A program made the translations under genes and the position numbers. Positions 33,035 through 43,305 of a stretch of DNA of 64,000 nucleotides are shown piece by piece (position 1 is the first letter of the stretch; the number at the start of each line of letters is the position of its first letter). Source of the DNA: Rhizophagus clarus (lineage: Eukaryota > Glomeromycota > Glomeromycetes > Glomerales > Glomeraceae); assembly GCA_015698045.1 (NCBI GenBank), contig BLAL01000012.1:1302001-1366000 (forward strand), written 5' to 3'. The notes below the pieces were generated by a model, which saw only the letters and a program-made list of their open reading frames with translations, was not told where the DNA came from and did not search any database.

Positions 33035-33064
<30 letters not shown>
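31801..33064. other. 3' non-coding part of the LTR element, GC-richer block
   Basis: Apart from the antisense frame, this stretch contains a GC-richer block at about 32690-32860 with TCGGGCTTCGGCACGAATTC and CCCTTCGGGGGCC strings, then AT-rich DNA and an A run of about 27 bases ending at 33063. Confidence 0.6.
32104..32516 (-). CDS. Antisense ORF, basic N-terminus plus coiled coil
   Basis: An ATG at 32516 on the strand opposite to gag-pol opens about 137 residues. The first 45 are very basic (RRKLRSSRASRGQNNKRKHN, SKAVRRRHFRRKG), like a nuclear localisation or nucleic-acid-binding tail. The rest is a coiled coil (EKKELEKKVVHKEDEIGHLK, LNKARLETKISSLRQ). Antisense accessory ORFs after integrase are known in some plant LTR elements. 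The GC-richer block just upstream (32690-32860) could hold its promoter. The function is unknown. Confidence 0.55.
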
Positions 33065-33066
<2 letters not shown>

Positions 33067-33499
33067 GGATTTTTCTTTATTTTTTATTAATCTTCAAGAA
33101 ACTCATCCTTTAGAAATAGGACCAATGATTCCGCCATATTTAGAAGATATGGATATAGAAGAAAAGTTTTTGAAGTCCTACATGCAGTTACAGCGCTCGA
33201 TACAGCTCAAAAATAGGATTCTATCGTTAGTAAATGCTTATTTTGTGGGAAAAATACTTGCAGGGATAGAATCAACGTCAGAAAGGTTCAGGATGAAGAG
33301 AAAGTTAACAAAGCATTACTCGACCATGACAGAATATACTTTTGACCTTTTTGAACCTAATCCCTCTCAAATATTGCGAACTAGGTATTTGAACGTTCAA
33401 GACATAAGAAAAATGAAACGTCAAGAAATCCTGGTATTAAGAAGTTATTTGAATGAGGATTTCGCAGGAGCTCAAAATTTAGGAGAGGAGAGTTGTTAG
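33065..33499 (+). CDS. Extra sense ORF before the 3' LTR
   Basis: A frame starting MDFSLFFINLQETHPLEIG at 33065 runs 144 residues and reaches just into the 3' LTR. It is mostly helical and basic (TSERFRMKRKLTKHYSTMTE). It follows a long A run. The position, after integrase and before the LTR, is where some Ty3/Gypsy elements carry an additional gene, but no envelope features (signal peptide, membrane anchor) are seen and no family is recognised. Confidence 0.45.
33480..33493 (+). promoter_or_regulatory. Polypurine tract
   Basis: AGGAGAGGAGAG lies immediately upstream of the 3' LTR, the expected primer site for plus-strand DNA synthesis. Confidence 0.7.
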
Positions 33500-34006
33500 A
33501 CAAATGATTTGCATTCACGTGATGGTGAATATTAATATTACTGCGTCACAAATGATCAACGTAGTATATAAAGTATATTAAGTATATTTAGTATATTTAG
33601 TATATATTTCTTATATATCATTTATAGTATATATAGTATATATAGTATTTATTTCTTATATTTCTTTTATTATTTAAATTTCTTATATATTATTTATTAT
33701 ATTTATATCTTTTATATCTTATATTATTTATATACTTGAATGAAGTTCAATTTGTATAAATATCTTGAATATTCGCTTAAAATAAGGAAAGGAGAGACAA
33801 AGTTGTTTATAAAAAAGTTGTAATTGCAAGTGTTATAAGATTGCCTTATTGTATAAGTTATTAACGTACCTACAACTAATAAAGATACATTTCAATTATC
33901 GAATACACTGCCTTTTAGCGTGTAAGGAATTGATTGGAATACTTCATAGCTAGTGTCTCCCTGAAGATATTCATAATTCACTACTCGACGGACTGAGTTG
34001 GTGAAC
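33494..34006 (+). repeat. 3' LTR
   Basis: This copy runs from TGTTAGACAAATG to GGTGAACA and is nearly identical to the 5' LTR, with canonical TG ... CA ends. Confidence 0.92.
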
Positions 34007-34031
34007 AGCGTTTTCTTCCCCCTTTTTTCAT

Positions 34032-34776
34032 TTTTTGATAAAAGTCAGATACGATAAAGTTGTAATATGATTTTTACGTTGAATAAAGTTATAATATACT
34101 TTGTTATATTTAATTAATAGTGATTTTTTATTAATATCAAATTTTTAGTAATGTCGAATTTTTAGTGATATTGTGGTTTTTTTATTAATATCAAATTTTT
34201 AGTGATGTCGAATTTTTAGTGATATTTTGGTTTTTTTGTTAATATCAAATTTTTAGTGATGTCGAATTTTTAGTGATATTGTGATTATATTCCGTTTTAA
34301 AATGATATTGATGGTATAATTAACAAAATAGACAAAATCAAATACGAAAAATGAGACGTAAGAAGTTGAATAGAAAATTAAATGAAAACTGAAATTTAAA
34401 AAATAAAATATATACCATACCACACACTCAATGCGATTTAACTGTTCAATTAATTGAAAGTCTAGTTTGATGCGAAAATTTAAGTCTAATCTGATCATTA
34501 ACGGCTAATGATTGAAAGTCTAATTTGATATGTTTAATATATGTTTAATTAATTAAAAGTCTAATTTGATGCGAAAGTTTAAGTCTAATTTGATCACGCC
34601 TATTGAAAGTCTAATTTTATACAAATGTTTGTGATCGTTAATTGTTAAAAGTCTAATTTGATAGTAAAGAAATAGATATAAATAGTGGTCCAATTTTCTC
34701 GTTCCATACAAAAAAATCACCCTTTTTTCTTTTTTAAAAAATAATAATAAAAAATAAAAATAATTTTAAACCAATA
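34032..34776. promoter_or_regulatory. Divergent promoter spacer of the CACTA element with repeats
   Basis: About 745 bp separate the transposase start (-, 34031) from the accessory gene start (+, 34777). It holds about three copies of AAATTTTTAGTGATGTCGAA (34130-34290) and seven copies of an AGTCTAATTTGAT-like motif (34458-34670). Such repeat clusters at CACTA promoters can be transposase-binding sites, which is inferred here. Confidence 0.5.
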
Positions 34777-36886
34777 ATGGTTCGTAAGGAACCATCAAAA
34801 CCAAATGCTTTTTCACCAGATATTGCTGGTTCGTCTACACCATCGCCACATACAACATCAACTCCTCCACGAAATATTGCTTCAACACCAACACCAACTA
34901 ATACCACTGTTTCATCTACATCACGAAATATTGCCACATCACGAGCGTCAACACCAACTAATACTACACCACGAAATATTGCCACATCACGAGTGTCAAC
35001 ACCAACTAATACCACCGCCTTGTCTACACCACGAAATATTGCCACATCACGAAATATTGCTTCAACACCAACATCACTAAATACTAATACTACAGTTCCC
35101 TTTAGACTCATTATTTCGCAAGATATTTTAGCCTCATTAAGTCAAACTCAAACTCAATCTCAACGAATTTCTGATATTATTAAAAGATATCCTAATATTA
35201 ATGTACCAAAAAGTTACCGTTCACATCACGAAGAAAAAGCACCAAGAAATGTTCGACCGAGTAATGAAGAAGCAGGTAAACTGAATTTTTTGTTATATTT
35301 TAATATTTATTATATTACATCTGTTCGTTACGATTCGATACATATCCTTATAATTTAAAATAGGTAATTTAAAGCTAGGAAATTTAAAAAATGAAACCCT
35401 TCGACTACAGAACGAATTGAATCAGGAAAAGGTCAAAGTATCAGAAATGAAACGAAAAATAGATAATTTGCATGACCGTGTTCATAGGGTCAAGGAGGAG
35501 AATTCCTTACTACGGCAGTTTAATGAAATTTTTGGTGATGAATCGAACCAATTATGTGAAGAGAATAAAACTCTCCAAGAAGAACTTCAACGGCTCAAGC
35601 AACTTCGCACACCTCGAAAGACTATCAATTCTCCGCAGCAATATTCATCAAAACGCCCCAATAAAAGATTAAAATTGAGAGAGAAATCGCCTGATGAAGT
35701 TGCCGCTTCAGCTGCAAGAGTAAGAATTTTACAAGACTATTTGCAGCCGAATTGTGTTAATGTATATATACAGCTTTATTATTTCCTCTTATTGTTTAGG
35801 ACAAAATGAAGAACCTCTTGAAAGGTCAAATACCTGAAGAATATCGGTTGGATTACGGCAAGACTTTTAGTGAACAGACAGCAAAGATATACGAAAAATT
35901 GATACCTGAATTAAAGAGGTTGATGAGTGAACATTATAATCTGTGTGTAACCCAATTGTTGAACTGGTTACGATCAATTCACAAGCATAAAAGAGATAGA
36001 CAACAGAAACGACTATCAGGCCAATTAGACAAAGTTGACCGTAAGATGCACGTGAATGCGCGATTGTCTGAAGTGAGCAGTATTTTATTTTAATGCACTT
36101 TTTTTTAGTCATTTGAAATTAATCTTTATATATTCAACAGAAAAAAAATAGACGAGTAAAGGCGACAATAAAATTATACGAAAGAAATGACGCCAACATA
36201 AAGGAATTCGATAAAGACGAATTATTACCAATGCTTGTACAGAATGATTGTCATTCCATTGAGCAATCAGATTCTGAAGACGATTCAAGACAGAAATTGC
36301 CTGATAATAAGCGGTTCTTGCATGTATATGATCGGTCATGGCGTTCAGACGAGGTATTAAAGTGATTACTGCTCCTAACCTATTTTAATATTTATTCGAT
36401 ATTTGTTTATTTTTGTTTTAATAGTTAAAACAGCTATTACGAGACATATTAGACCCTGAAGCAAAATATATTCAACGTGCAAAAAAGCAACAGAAGCGAA
36501 TTTATAATGATGATATTTACTTCATATCTAGTAAACCTCTCGAGAATGCGCCTGAATGGGCGCTCGACAAAATGAAAATGTACGAGACAGATGAAACAAG
36601 CGAAACAATTGGCGTTAGCGAATATGACGACATGGTTGATGATTTGATTCAATCTTACAAGGATCGTGTGCCAATAGAACTGAATTTAACAGAGCTATAT
36701 TCAGATTTCTTGTTAAATTTGGCGGAAATGAATTCAACTAGACCTGAAGATTTGGATGAGATCGGTGAAAGTTCGACAACAGTAAGTTGAATTATTTTAA
36801 TATTTTTATGTCGCAAATATCGTTAATTAATTTTGTTTATATCATATGTTGTATCATATTAGCAACAAAAAGCTGAAAAAAACTGA
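34777..36886 (+). CDS. CACTA accessory (TnpA-like) gene, six exons, 573 aa
   Basis: I read exons 34777-35275, 35364-35719, 35800-36072, 36141-36353, 36425-36781 and 36863-36886. All introns are GT-AG, 65-90 bp, and the coding sum is 1722 nt ending in TGA. The N-terminus is Ser/Thr/Pro-rich with repeats of TPRNIATSRASTPTNTT encoded by a small tandem repeat. It is followed by a long coiled coil (LQNELNQEKVKVSEMKRKI, NKTLQEELQRLKQL), a basic stretch (KRPNKRLKLREKSP) and a conserved-looking domain (LKRLMSEHYNLCVTQLLNWL). The C-terminus is acidic. CACTA elements often encode such a second DNA-binding protein that aids transposition. No break was seen, unlike the transposase. Confidence 0.75.
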
Positions 36887-37383
36887 AAAGGAAAAGGAAG
36901 GGCTACGGAAGACGAAGAACTCCATGAAATATTTGATGCAGACAAATATTATTAGTATATTTTATATTTATTTTTTTTGGTTATATAATTATTACTGGAT
37001 ATTTTATATTTTTTTTGTATGGTTGATCATATGCGGGTTGGTTTATATAATTATCTTATATTACTATATACTATATACGTCAATATATATGAAATAAATG
37101 GTTTTTATTTGCTTATAAAATACAAAATGATGCTTTATTATTCGACCTTGAAAAACCTCTAGTTCGACCTATTTATCAATTATATTCGGATTATATACAG
37201 TAGTCGAATATAGTTTTTTTTAGGGTCGAATAAATATGTAATAATGTCCTAATATAGGTAAAATGATGGTCGAATTTTCTTTCCGAATTTGAGACGATTG
37301 GCATCCTAAATGCGCCAAAAAAATTGGCCTCAATTTGACATAGGTTAGATGGTCATTCGACCTATATTCGACCTGGTCAAATT
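36887..37383. other. CACTA 3' subterminal region
   Basis: Non-coding, AT-rich, with repeated TTCGACCT and TTCGGA strings (for example 37141-37175 and 37355-37375) that resemble those inside the left end. They are probably subterminal binding repeats. Confidence 0.55.
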
Positions 37384-37415
37384 TAGGCTGAATTGTCCTT
37401 TTTTGACTAGTGTTA
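37384..37415 (-). repeat. CACTA right inverted terminus and TTA duplication
   Basis: The inverse complement of 37384-37412 begins CACTAGTCAAAAAAGGACA. TTA at 37413-37415 repeats the left flank. Confidence 0.85.
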
Positions 37416-37720
37416 TTAATTATAACTATTACAATTAATTCGTCATAATGGAATATAATCATTATACTTATTAGTTAGTAAGTCTTAGAAAAAGTATGTA
37501 AAATTATGATAATATATTATGCAATATTTAGTCATATTTATTATTTCCATTGATAAAATTTATGTAAATTACAATATTATTTACACAGTATTAGAATCAT
37601 ATTTATTCATTTTTTGTAATTATGTGTTTGACGGACAAAAACTAAGCTGTTTTATTTAATTTTTGCACATTATATGTCTTGTTTAAGTCATATCATTTTT
37701 TATATTTAAGATTTAATTTC
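37416..37720. other. AT-rich spacer
   Basis: No gene or clear repeat seen. Confidence 0.5.
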
Positions 37721-37728
37721 TCTTGTAT

Positions 37729-37940
37729 TTTCAATAATTTCAAATAATTTCAAATTTTTAATATTTTCAATAATTTCAAATAATTTCAAATTTTTAATAT
37801 TTTCAATAATTTCAAATAATTTCAAATTTTTAATATTTTCAATAATTTCAAATAATTTCAAATTTTTAATATTTTCAATAATTTCAAATAATTTCAAATT
37901 TTTAATATTTTTAATAATTTTCAATAATTTCAAATTTCAA
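37729..37940 (-). repeat. 36-bp minisatellite, about five copies
   Basis: The unit TTTCAATAATTTCAAATAAT plus TTCAAATTTTTAATAT repeats about five times almost perfectly, then degenerates. Because 36 is divisible by three, the minus strand stays open and would encode a FEIIENIKNLKL repeat. There is no evidence that it is translated. Confidence 0.85.
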
Positions 37941-37980
37941 ATTTAATTTTAATTTACTTTTGTGAATAACTAACCTAACC

Positions 37981-39986
37981 ATGAATGTAACAACTAAGAA
38001 CTATATTGGATATGAGGGTAAGAAATTTCATGATAACATCTAACAGTAATTCATTCTGCCTAATTAACTTAATTAAAAATCTTTTAACTTTTATTAGCTC
38101 TTGTTTATTATTTAAAAAGTGAACGAAAAAATTGGTCTTATCATGGATTTTTAAAGCTTAATCGAGATACCATTGTTGCTTCATTAATTTCACTAACTAA
38201 TAATTCTTCAATAACATTGTCTAAGTGGCAAAGCTTAGATACTGCCTGGTTTAATCACTTTTTGGATAATGCTAAAGAACTATTAGAACCAAGTACTTTT
38301 AAACAGTAAAGAAAAAGGTGTGTTTTTTTTTATTTTGCAAAGTTGGGGTAACTCCTAATACTCACCGTGGTCACTTAGTGAGAATTACTGGATTCATTCG
38401 CCTGGTAACCACTCCAGTCCCTTAATTCAGGCACCCTGACTTTGTTGTTGGTTAAGTCTGCTAATTCTGGAGGAGGAATTGGCTATGTACCTTCTTTACC
38501 ACTAGATAAAAATTTAACACACTATTAACATACTTTTTCTTAATCTTAATAACAGGTAGTGGCAGAACATATTGAACGTAAAAAAAACTTGCAATAATTT
38601 TGGCAAGGAATTATTAAAGTATATAGAAAAAAAATCAAGGAATTATTAAAGAAAAAGAAAATAAAGAATATGAAAAAGAAAAAGAATATGAAAAAGAAAC
38701 TTCTTCAATAGAAACTTATAAAGATCTGCCTGTTGATACTACTATTACATTTCTTTCATCTTCAAAAGAAACAGTTAATGCTTCTGTTGAAAATCTTACT
38801 AAAACTTTACAATCAAATAAGCTTATTAATTTCTGTTATGATATTTTTCATAAACTTGAGAATAGTTCTTATGCTCAATTATTCTATAAGTATAATGAAA
38901 AAGATATTGTAGACAAAGTTATAAAGCATCCGATGGATTTATTTACTATTAACTCAAAATTAGAGAATGGTCAATATACAAATTTGGAAGAATTTGAATA
39001 TGATATTCATTTAATATTTCACAATTGCTACACATACAATGATGTTAAAAGTGAAATATATTGTTCAGGTGAAGCATTAGAATCCATTTTCAATAAAAAA
39101 TGGAATGAAAAACTAATTTTTCAAACTAGAAGAAAGGGAGAATTAAAAAGAGTAAGAGATAATGATACTGATAATGATAATAGTAAGTTATATTATTATT
39201 ATTATTATTTTTTTATGTAAACTGTATCTAATTATAATAATTAATAATTATTTTATAGAGGAAAATAAGAATAATGTAACATATGAACAGGTTATTAATG
39301 ATACACTTCCTGTAACTTCGGCACATGAAAATCTTGTTATAGGTGATATTATGCCTTTTATTGGGATCTTAAAAACCTTTCTATCAACAAGATCACGGAT
39401 GTCTTTATCTTCAGCAGATGAATCTATGCTTCAAGCAATTGTTGAAAGTCTTTTGCCATTAAAATATCGTATTTCAGAACTTTCATTAGTAATGGATGGA
39501 AAAAAGCCAAAAGGTTCAGGTCGTTTTAATTATTTAGACATTTTTGTACTAAAAGGAACTGGAGATAATTATATTTGTTTAGAGTTAAAATATATTTCAT
39601 TAGCTGGTTTAATAAAAAATCAAAATATTAAATTTGGTGCAAATGAATTAGAAAATTTGGACAAGATTCTTGAAAAAGAAAATGAAGAATTTTTATTAAA
39701 AAGGCCATATACATATTGGTCAAAAGAATATAAAAAAACAAATCAAACAACTATAGGTGATGTATTAAATAATGGAATAGATCAATTGAGATCATATGTA
39801 AATATAATTTCAAAAGGAAGACCTGTTGATTATTCCAATTCAGGAGTATTTGATGAACGTATCAAAATAACTAAATCAGAATATAATATACTAAAAGGAT
39901 ATGTCATTTTAGTAATTGGTTTTCGTCGGATTTTATGGAGGCCTATTGAAGAAATAATATCTAATTATGCATATATTAAAGTTTAA
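37981..39986 (+). pseudogene. Bromodomain plus PD-(D/E)XK nuclease gene, decayed
   Basis: A first small exon (MNVTTKNYIGYE, donor at about 38017) joins a helical exon (ALVYYLKSERKNWSYHGFLK, KWQSLDTAWFNHFLDNAKEL). Then, near 38550-38640, the frame is lost by a stop and a shift around a duplicated AAGGAATTATTAAAG. From 38640 an acidic stretch leads to a bromodomain (IDKVIKHPMDLFTI-like; LENGQYTNLEEFEYDIHLIF; FHNCYTYND). A 76-bp GT-AG intron (39183-39258) leads to a final exon with a PD-(D/E)XK core, FNYLDIFVLKGTGDN and ICLELKYI. Bromodomains bind acetyl-lysine; the nuclease core would cleave DNA. It may be a relic of a host or mobile-element family gene. The bromodomain and nuclease calls are from motifs only. 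Confidence 0.6.
38933..39182 (+). other. Bromodomain-coding exon segment
   Basis: The segment starting at the conserved HPMDLFTI encodes the second half of a bromodomain, including the NCYTYND acetyl-lysine pocket loop, and ends at a good donor (A|GTAAGT) that joins in phase to 39259. Confidence 0.65.
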
Positions 39987-40226
39987 GATATTTTAATTTA
40001 TATATTAAGTACTAATTTTAATAAAAACTATTATAAAATTTGAAATATAGTAGTTCGTTTATTTTTAATCAAACGATAAAAAAAATATTTTTATCGTTTA
40101 TTTTTTTAATCAAACGATAAAAAAAAATTTTTAATAATAATATTTTTGACAAGTATTTTTAAACCTATTTTTCACTTAATTCATTTCCAAAGCAGTATAA
40201 TACTGTGTATATATATATATAGTTAA
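39987..40226. other. AT-rich spacer
   Basis: Contains two copies of an ATCAAACGATAAAAAAAA string near 40068 and 40113; otherwise nothing recognisable. Confidence 0.5.
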
Positions 40227-40335
40227 ATAAATTCATTTTTAATAAAATTTCATAATAAAATATAGTAGTTACATAGTAATATTTTAAATTTATACTCTTG
40301 AAAACTAATACCAAGAAGATAGAATTATTCTTTTA
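40227..40335 (+). repeat. About 110-bp duplicated block, copy 1
   Basis: The block AGTTAAATAAATTCA...TTTTAATAAAA... through CTTGAAAACTAATACCAAGA recurs at about 41908-42022 with moderate divergence. The two copies lie on either side of the LINE tail. Confidence 0.65.
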
Positions 40336-40385
40336 CTATCATCAGGAACGGAATAAATTCAAAATTGATATAGCAAGAAATTTTT

Positions 40386-41753
40386 CCCTGGACATCAATC
40401 TACTAGGTATCAACTTAAACAGCTTTTTCACATGGAATATCCCACCGAAACTAGATCCAAACTCAACTTCACCATTGGTCATAGATCGTAATATCAGACA
40501 CATTTTATCGCAGATTTCAACATTTCAGCAGACAATGAACAATTTCTTGGCTCACTACAAATTTTCACATCTACAAACAGCGTCGTTTGCCAACCAAATT
40601 GATAGGAAAACAACCGAAGATTGGTTTAATTATAACCCTTTTGATTGACCTACAAGTCGGAAACTCACTAAACTCCGTGCATGGCAGCTTAAAAATTGCT
40701 GCGACACGTTACCCACTATGGACCTTATAATCGGATACTATCCTTCAATTTTTGATAGTCACCCACAATATTGGCATTGTTCAGCAGTGGATGAAACTAA
40801 TACTCATTTGTGGTTATGTCCTATTATTTTATCAAAAATACGAACGCTTTTAAAAAATCTAATAATCTCTTTTATAGCAGAGATACGTGCTACAGCTGAT
40901 ACTTTACTCTGAACATCTCAGACACCATCAAACGCAACCCTATTTGGGCTTGGTGTTTCAAAAATAACCCTAACAATTTACCATCATCGACCGATCACGC
41001 ATTTTACCTAACATGCAAAGGATTTTGCACACACGCTTTTAGATCAATTTTCACTAAATTCTACAGCGGTGCCATCAGGGGAAAAAGTAGGAAGATTCTC
41101 CTTAAAATCTTCAGTGATCTAATTACATTTCTAAAGACCAATATATGGAAAAGCCGAAATTTACTCTACAAAAAGTGGAAAACCACGTCAAACATAACCA
41201 ATAAATCCCTGAAACAATGGAAAATGTCTCAGCACAAAAAAACAAAAAAACGCAAACGGACGACGCCAGTCCCTGACAACACGATTCTACACTCTTCTAA
41301 TCGAACTAACCGGAACGGAACTAACAACATTAATAATCATATCACCCGATGTAAAGCTCTTTACGACAACTTATCGACGCTTACCAACTAAATCGTAAAG
41401 ATTTTCAAGACCAAAAATGACAATTAGACGAAAGAGTCGCGTTTATAATCGCGACTAGCTCAAATTTTCTTCACAGCGGCCTATGGTTCAACTATTTGGT
41501 CAACCGGGAGGTGTACCTCCCGTTCAGTTTAGACTCAGTATTATTTTTTTGGTGGTCCTTTGGTTCTATTAATAATTCCCTTTAATTTTCGCGAGACTCT
41601 TTTATAAGGTTATTTATTGTTTCATTATCATTTGGTTAAATCGTCATGTCGTTAATTTTAAATTAGTTTATTTTATTTTACTTTTTTTCTTTTATTTGTA
41701 CATTACGATAACTTGACCCCTCACATAATAAATAAAATAAATAAATAAATAAA
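40386..41753 (+). mobile_element. 5'-truncated LINE, C-terminal ORF2 plus 3' tail
   Basis: The insert is flanked by a 15-bp duplication TAGCAAGAAATTTTT (40371-40385 and 41754-41768) and ends in an (AAATA)n tail, the hallmarks of a LINE. Its 5' part encodes a decayed ORF2 C-terminus ending in a zinc-knuckle-like CSAVDETNTHLWLCP. One stop at about 40646 and further decay break the frame. The rest is 3' UTR with a GGGAGGTGTACCTCCC palindrome near 41506. It is about 1.37 kb and is unrelated at sequence level to the larger LINE at 44.5-53.6 kb as far as I can see. Confidence 0.8.
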
Positions 41754-41907
41754 TAGCAAGAAATTTTTTACATAAAGTTTCTCACGAAAAGTATTAATTC
41801 GTCTCCAAAGAACATATTTTTTAGGACTTTTACATGTTTTTTCCTATTTGTACTTTAAGGGTTCATTGGCAAACAGAACAGGTTTTCAGTATGCCGGTAC
41901 ATAGTTA

Positions 41908-42022
41908 AATAAATTCACTTTTAATAAAAATTTACATAATAAATTTATTCAGCTGCATAGTAATAATTCAAAGTAACCTACAATTTTATGCTCTTAAAAA
42001 CTAATACCAGAAGAATTGTTCT
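41908..42022 (+). repeat. About 110-bp duplicated block, copy 2
   Basis: Diverged copy of 40227-40335, ending CTTAAAAACTAATACCAGAA. Confidence 0.6.
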
Positions 42023-43300
42023 TTCACATACACATGATCATAAACATACATATACACACAAGACTTTATCTTATCTAGTTTAAATACATACTGTACAAGT
42101 GTAATAACTAGTCTTCTTATTATGTGATTTGTCTAAATATTAAGAACAAAACCATAAATTTATATAATAGCCACAATTAAATACATTCATACCCTTCTCA
42201 AATTTAAGGAATTTATATATTTTTTTAAATTTAGAATATTTAGGAATTCATCAGAAAGAGAAAATCTTGAATCTTTTGACAATTCATAAGGTAGAGGATA
42301 GAGGAAACCTTTTCATGAACATCAACTGACACTCTTTCAAAAATAACACCATATTTAATCAGCATAAAAACAAAATTGGTAGAAAAAATGCTAAAGTTAA
42401 ACCCAAAAATAATTCGAGAGATAATTTCATTTTAAAATTTTTGAAGAAATATTTTTATAATGTGGTTACTATAAATGAATGATCAGTCACCAAAATTGAA
42501 ATGATTTTTTTCGGAGCTTTCAAACTCGTAAAAGGATTACTAATGAATTGAGTGTTTTATATAATAATTTTTATTTTTATTTTTATTTTTTTGGTTTTAA
42601 CACCCTTTATCAACTCGTTTTATTGACATTGAAAACATATTCAAATATTATGAGTAATATTTAATTCTCTATTTATTACACTATTTTACCATGTGTGACG
42701 TTGAGGTGTGCGAATTTCTGCATAACCAACTCATTTATAGTTAATAATTTAGCAAATTTACATATTAATTTTTCCGGTTTAGCTCTACCAATACTACCGG
42801 TGCGAAGCAACTGGCAACTGCTAGTAATTAGTAATTCACTACTATTATTATAAAATTCACCCTTTATACTGTATATGTTTATTTTGATTCATTCATATAT
42901 CATATAAATGTTGCTCTAGTTAAGTATTAATTAACCAATAATGAATGCACGTCAAAAGAAACTTTTCAACATTAGATTATATTTTGGTGACTTATATTAT
43001 CATAATCATGACTCACGAATAAATAAATGTATTTATTGCTACATACACTAAATTTATTTTATTGTTAGCATGATTTTCAGATGAATTTGGCCGAATCCAG
43101 ACACAGTATTACGACAATGAATGATATAGTCCTCATTGCGCTTTCTTTAATTCATATTACGCTAATACTAGCCTATTTTAGGTTTAACAATCAAACGAAA
43201 TCTCGGTTAAATTCTATAAATAATACCCCATTATGCTTGAACAGAAAAGAAATTTATTTCTTCAATAAATTTCTTTAATAAAATTTGACATAAATACACT
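42023..43300. other. AT-rich spacer, no gene recognised
   Basis: No convincing coding signal. A GC-richer string near 42776-42825 (CTACCGGTGCGAAGCAACTG) stands out. A short frame at 43081-43278 has one hydrophobic segment (IVLIALSLIHITLILAYF), but nothing supports it as a gene. Confidence 0.5.
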
Positions 43301-43305
43301 AAAAA

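Larger units (their letters stand above)
25061..34006 (+). mobile_element. Ty3/Gypsy LTR retrotransposon, about 8.95 kb, young
   Basis: Two LTRs of about 513 bp are almost identical and are flanked by a GCGT(T) duplication. Between them are a primer site, gag with a CCHC knuckle, aspartic protease, reverse transcriptase, RNase H, a cysteine-rich region and integrase. A purine tract lies directly before the right LTR. Two extra reading frames follow integrase, one of them antisense. The element looks nearly whole, with about one apparent break; read-through between gag and pol is known in the family. The near-identity of the LTRs indicates a recent insertion. It sits inside the CACTA transposase gene. 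Confidence 0.95.
21920..34031 (-). pseudogene. CACTA tnp2-type transposase, split by LTR insertion
   Basis: The N-terminus starts at an ATG at 34029-34031 (MKKGGRKR) and is interrupted by the nested LTR element. It resumes at 25060 with IAANIIDEYNNPSS and a zinc-finger-like CSHCNGKMVDLRTKEEH. Downstream come an acidic region, YPVSSIQQQLSSMFKRPGFE, LLRHWTRRS, LNLDWFQPYKGTIYSTGVIY, CHRCEKRANNRNFGG, a FLGIAKWITKRIW block (the tnp2 'D-x-x-H-x-L-F-L-G-x-x-K' region), HLSLHLCEYSYDYGPLYSFW and a C-terminal DETCNVELW-like stretch near 22.0 kb. Apart from the LTR insertion, the frame is cut by many stops and several frame changes, including a shift near 24.77 kb. It cannot encode a working transposase. 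Strings of this kind are recalled from Plavaka/CACTA proteins of glomeromycotan fungi. Confidence 0.8.
21562..37412 (-). mobile_element. CACTA (EnSpm/Plavaka-like) DNA transposon, 15.85 kb with nested LTR element
   Basis: The left end reads CACTAGTCGAAAAAGGA and the right end, in inverse complement, CACTAGTCAAAAAAGGA. The similarity continues through ATTCGGCCT/ATTCAGCCT, and both subterminal regions are rich in GGCC and TCGAC/TCGAA strings. Target duplications are TTA. The minus strand encodes a tnp2-type transposase (decayed) and the plus strand an apparently intact six-exon accessory gene. About 8.9 kb of the length is a nested Ty3/Gypsy element, so the CACTA element proper is about 6.9 kb. 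Confidence 0.9.

Noticed and set aside
37706-37933. 75-aa FEIIENIKNLKL repeat protein
   Set aside because: It is open only because the 36-bp repeat unit is divisible by three.
40298-40648. 116-aa plus-strand frame as a single gene
   Set aside because: It crosses the 5' junction of the truncated LINE at 40385/40386; the first 30 codons are flanking sequence and the rest decayed ORF2.
43081-43278. Membrane-anchor exon of the P450
   Set aside because: The hydrophobic segment fits, but a better N-terminus (MIQKFLYLLSNKEKT) lies at 43306.
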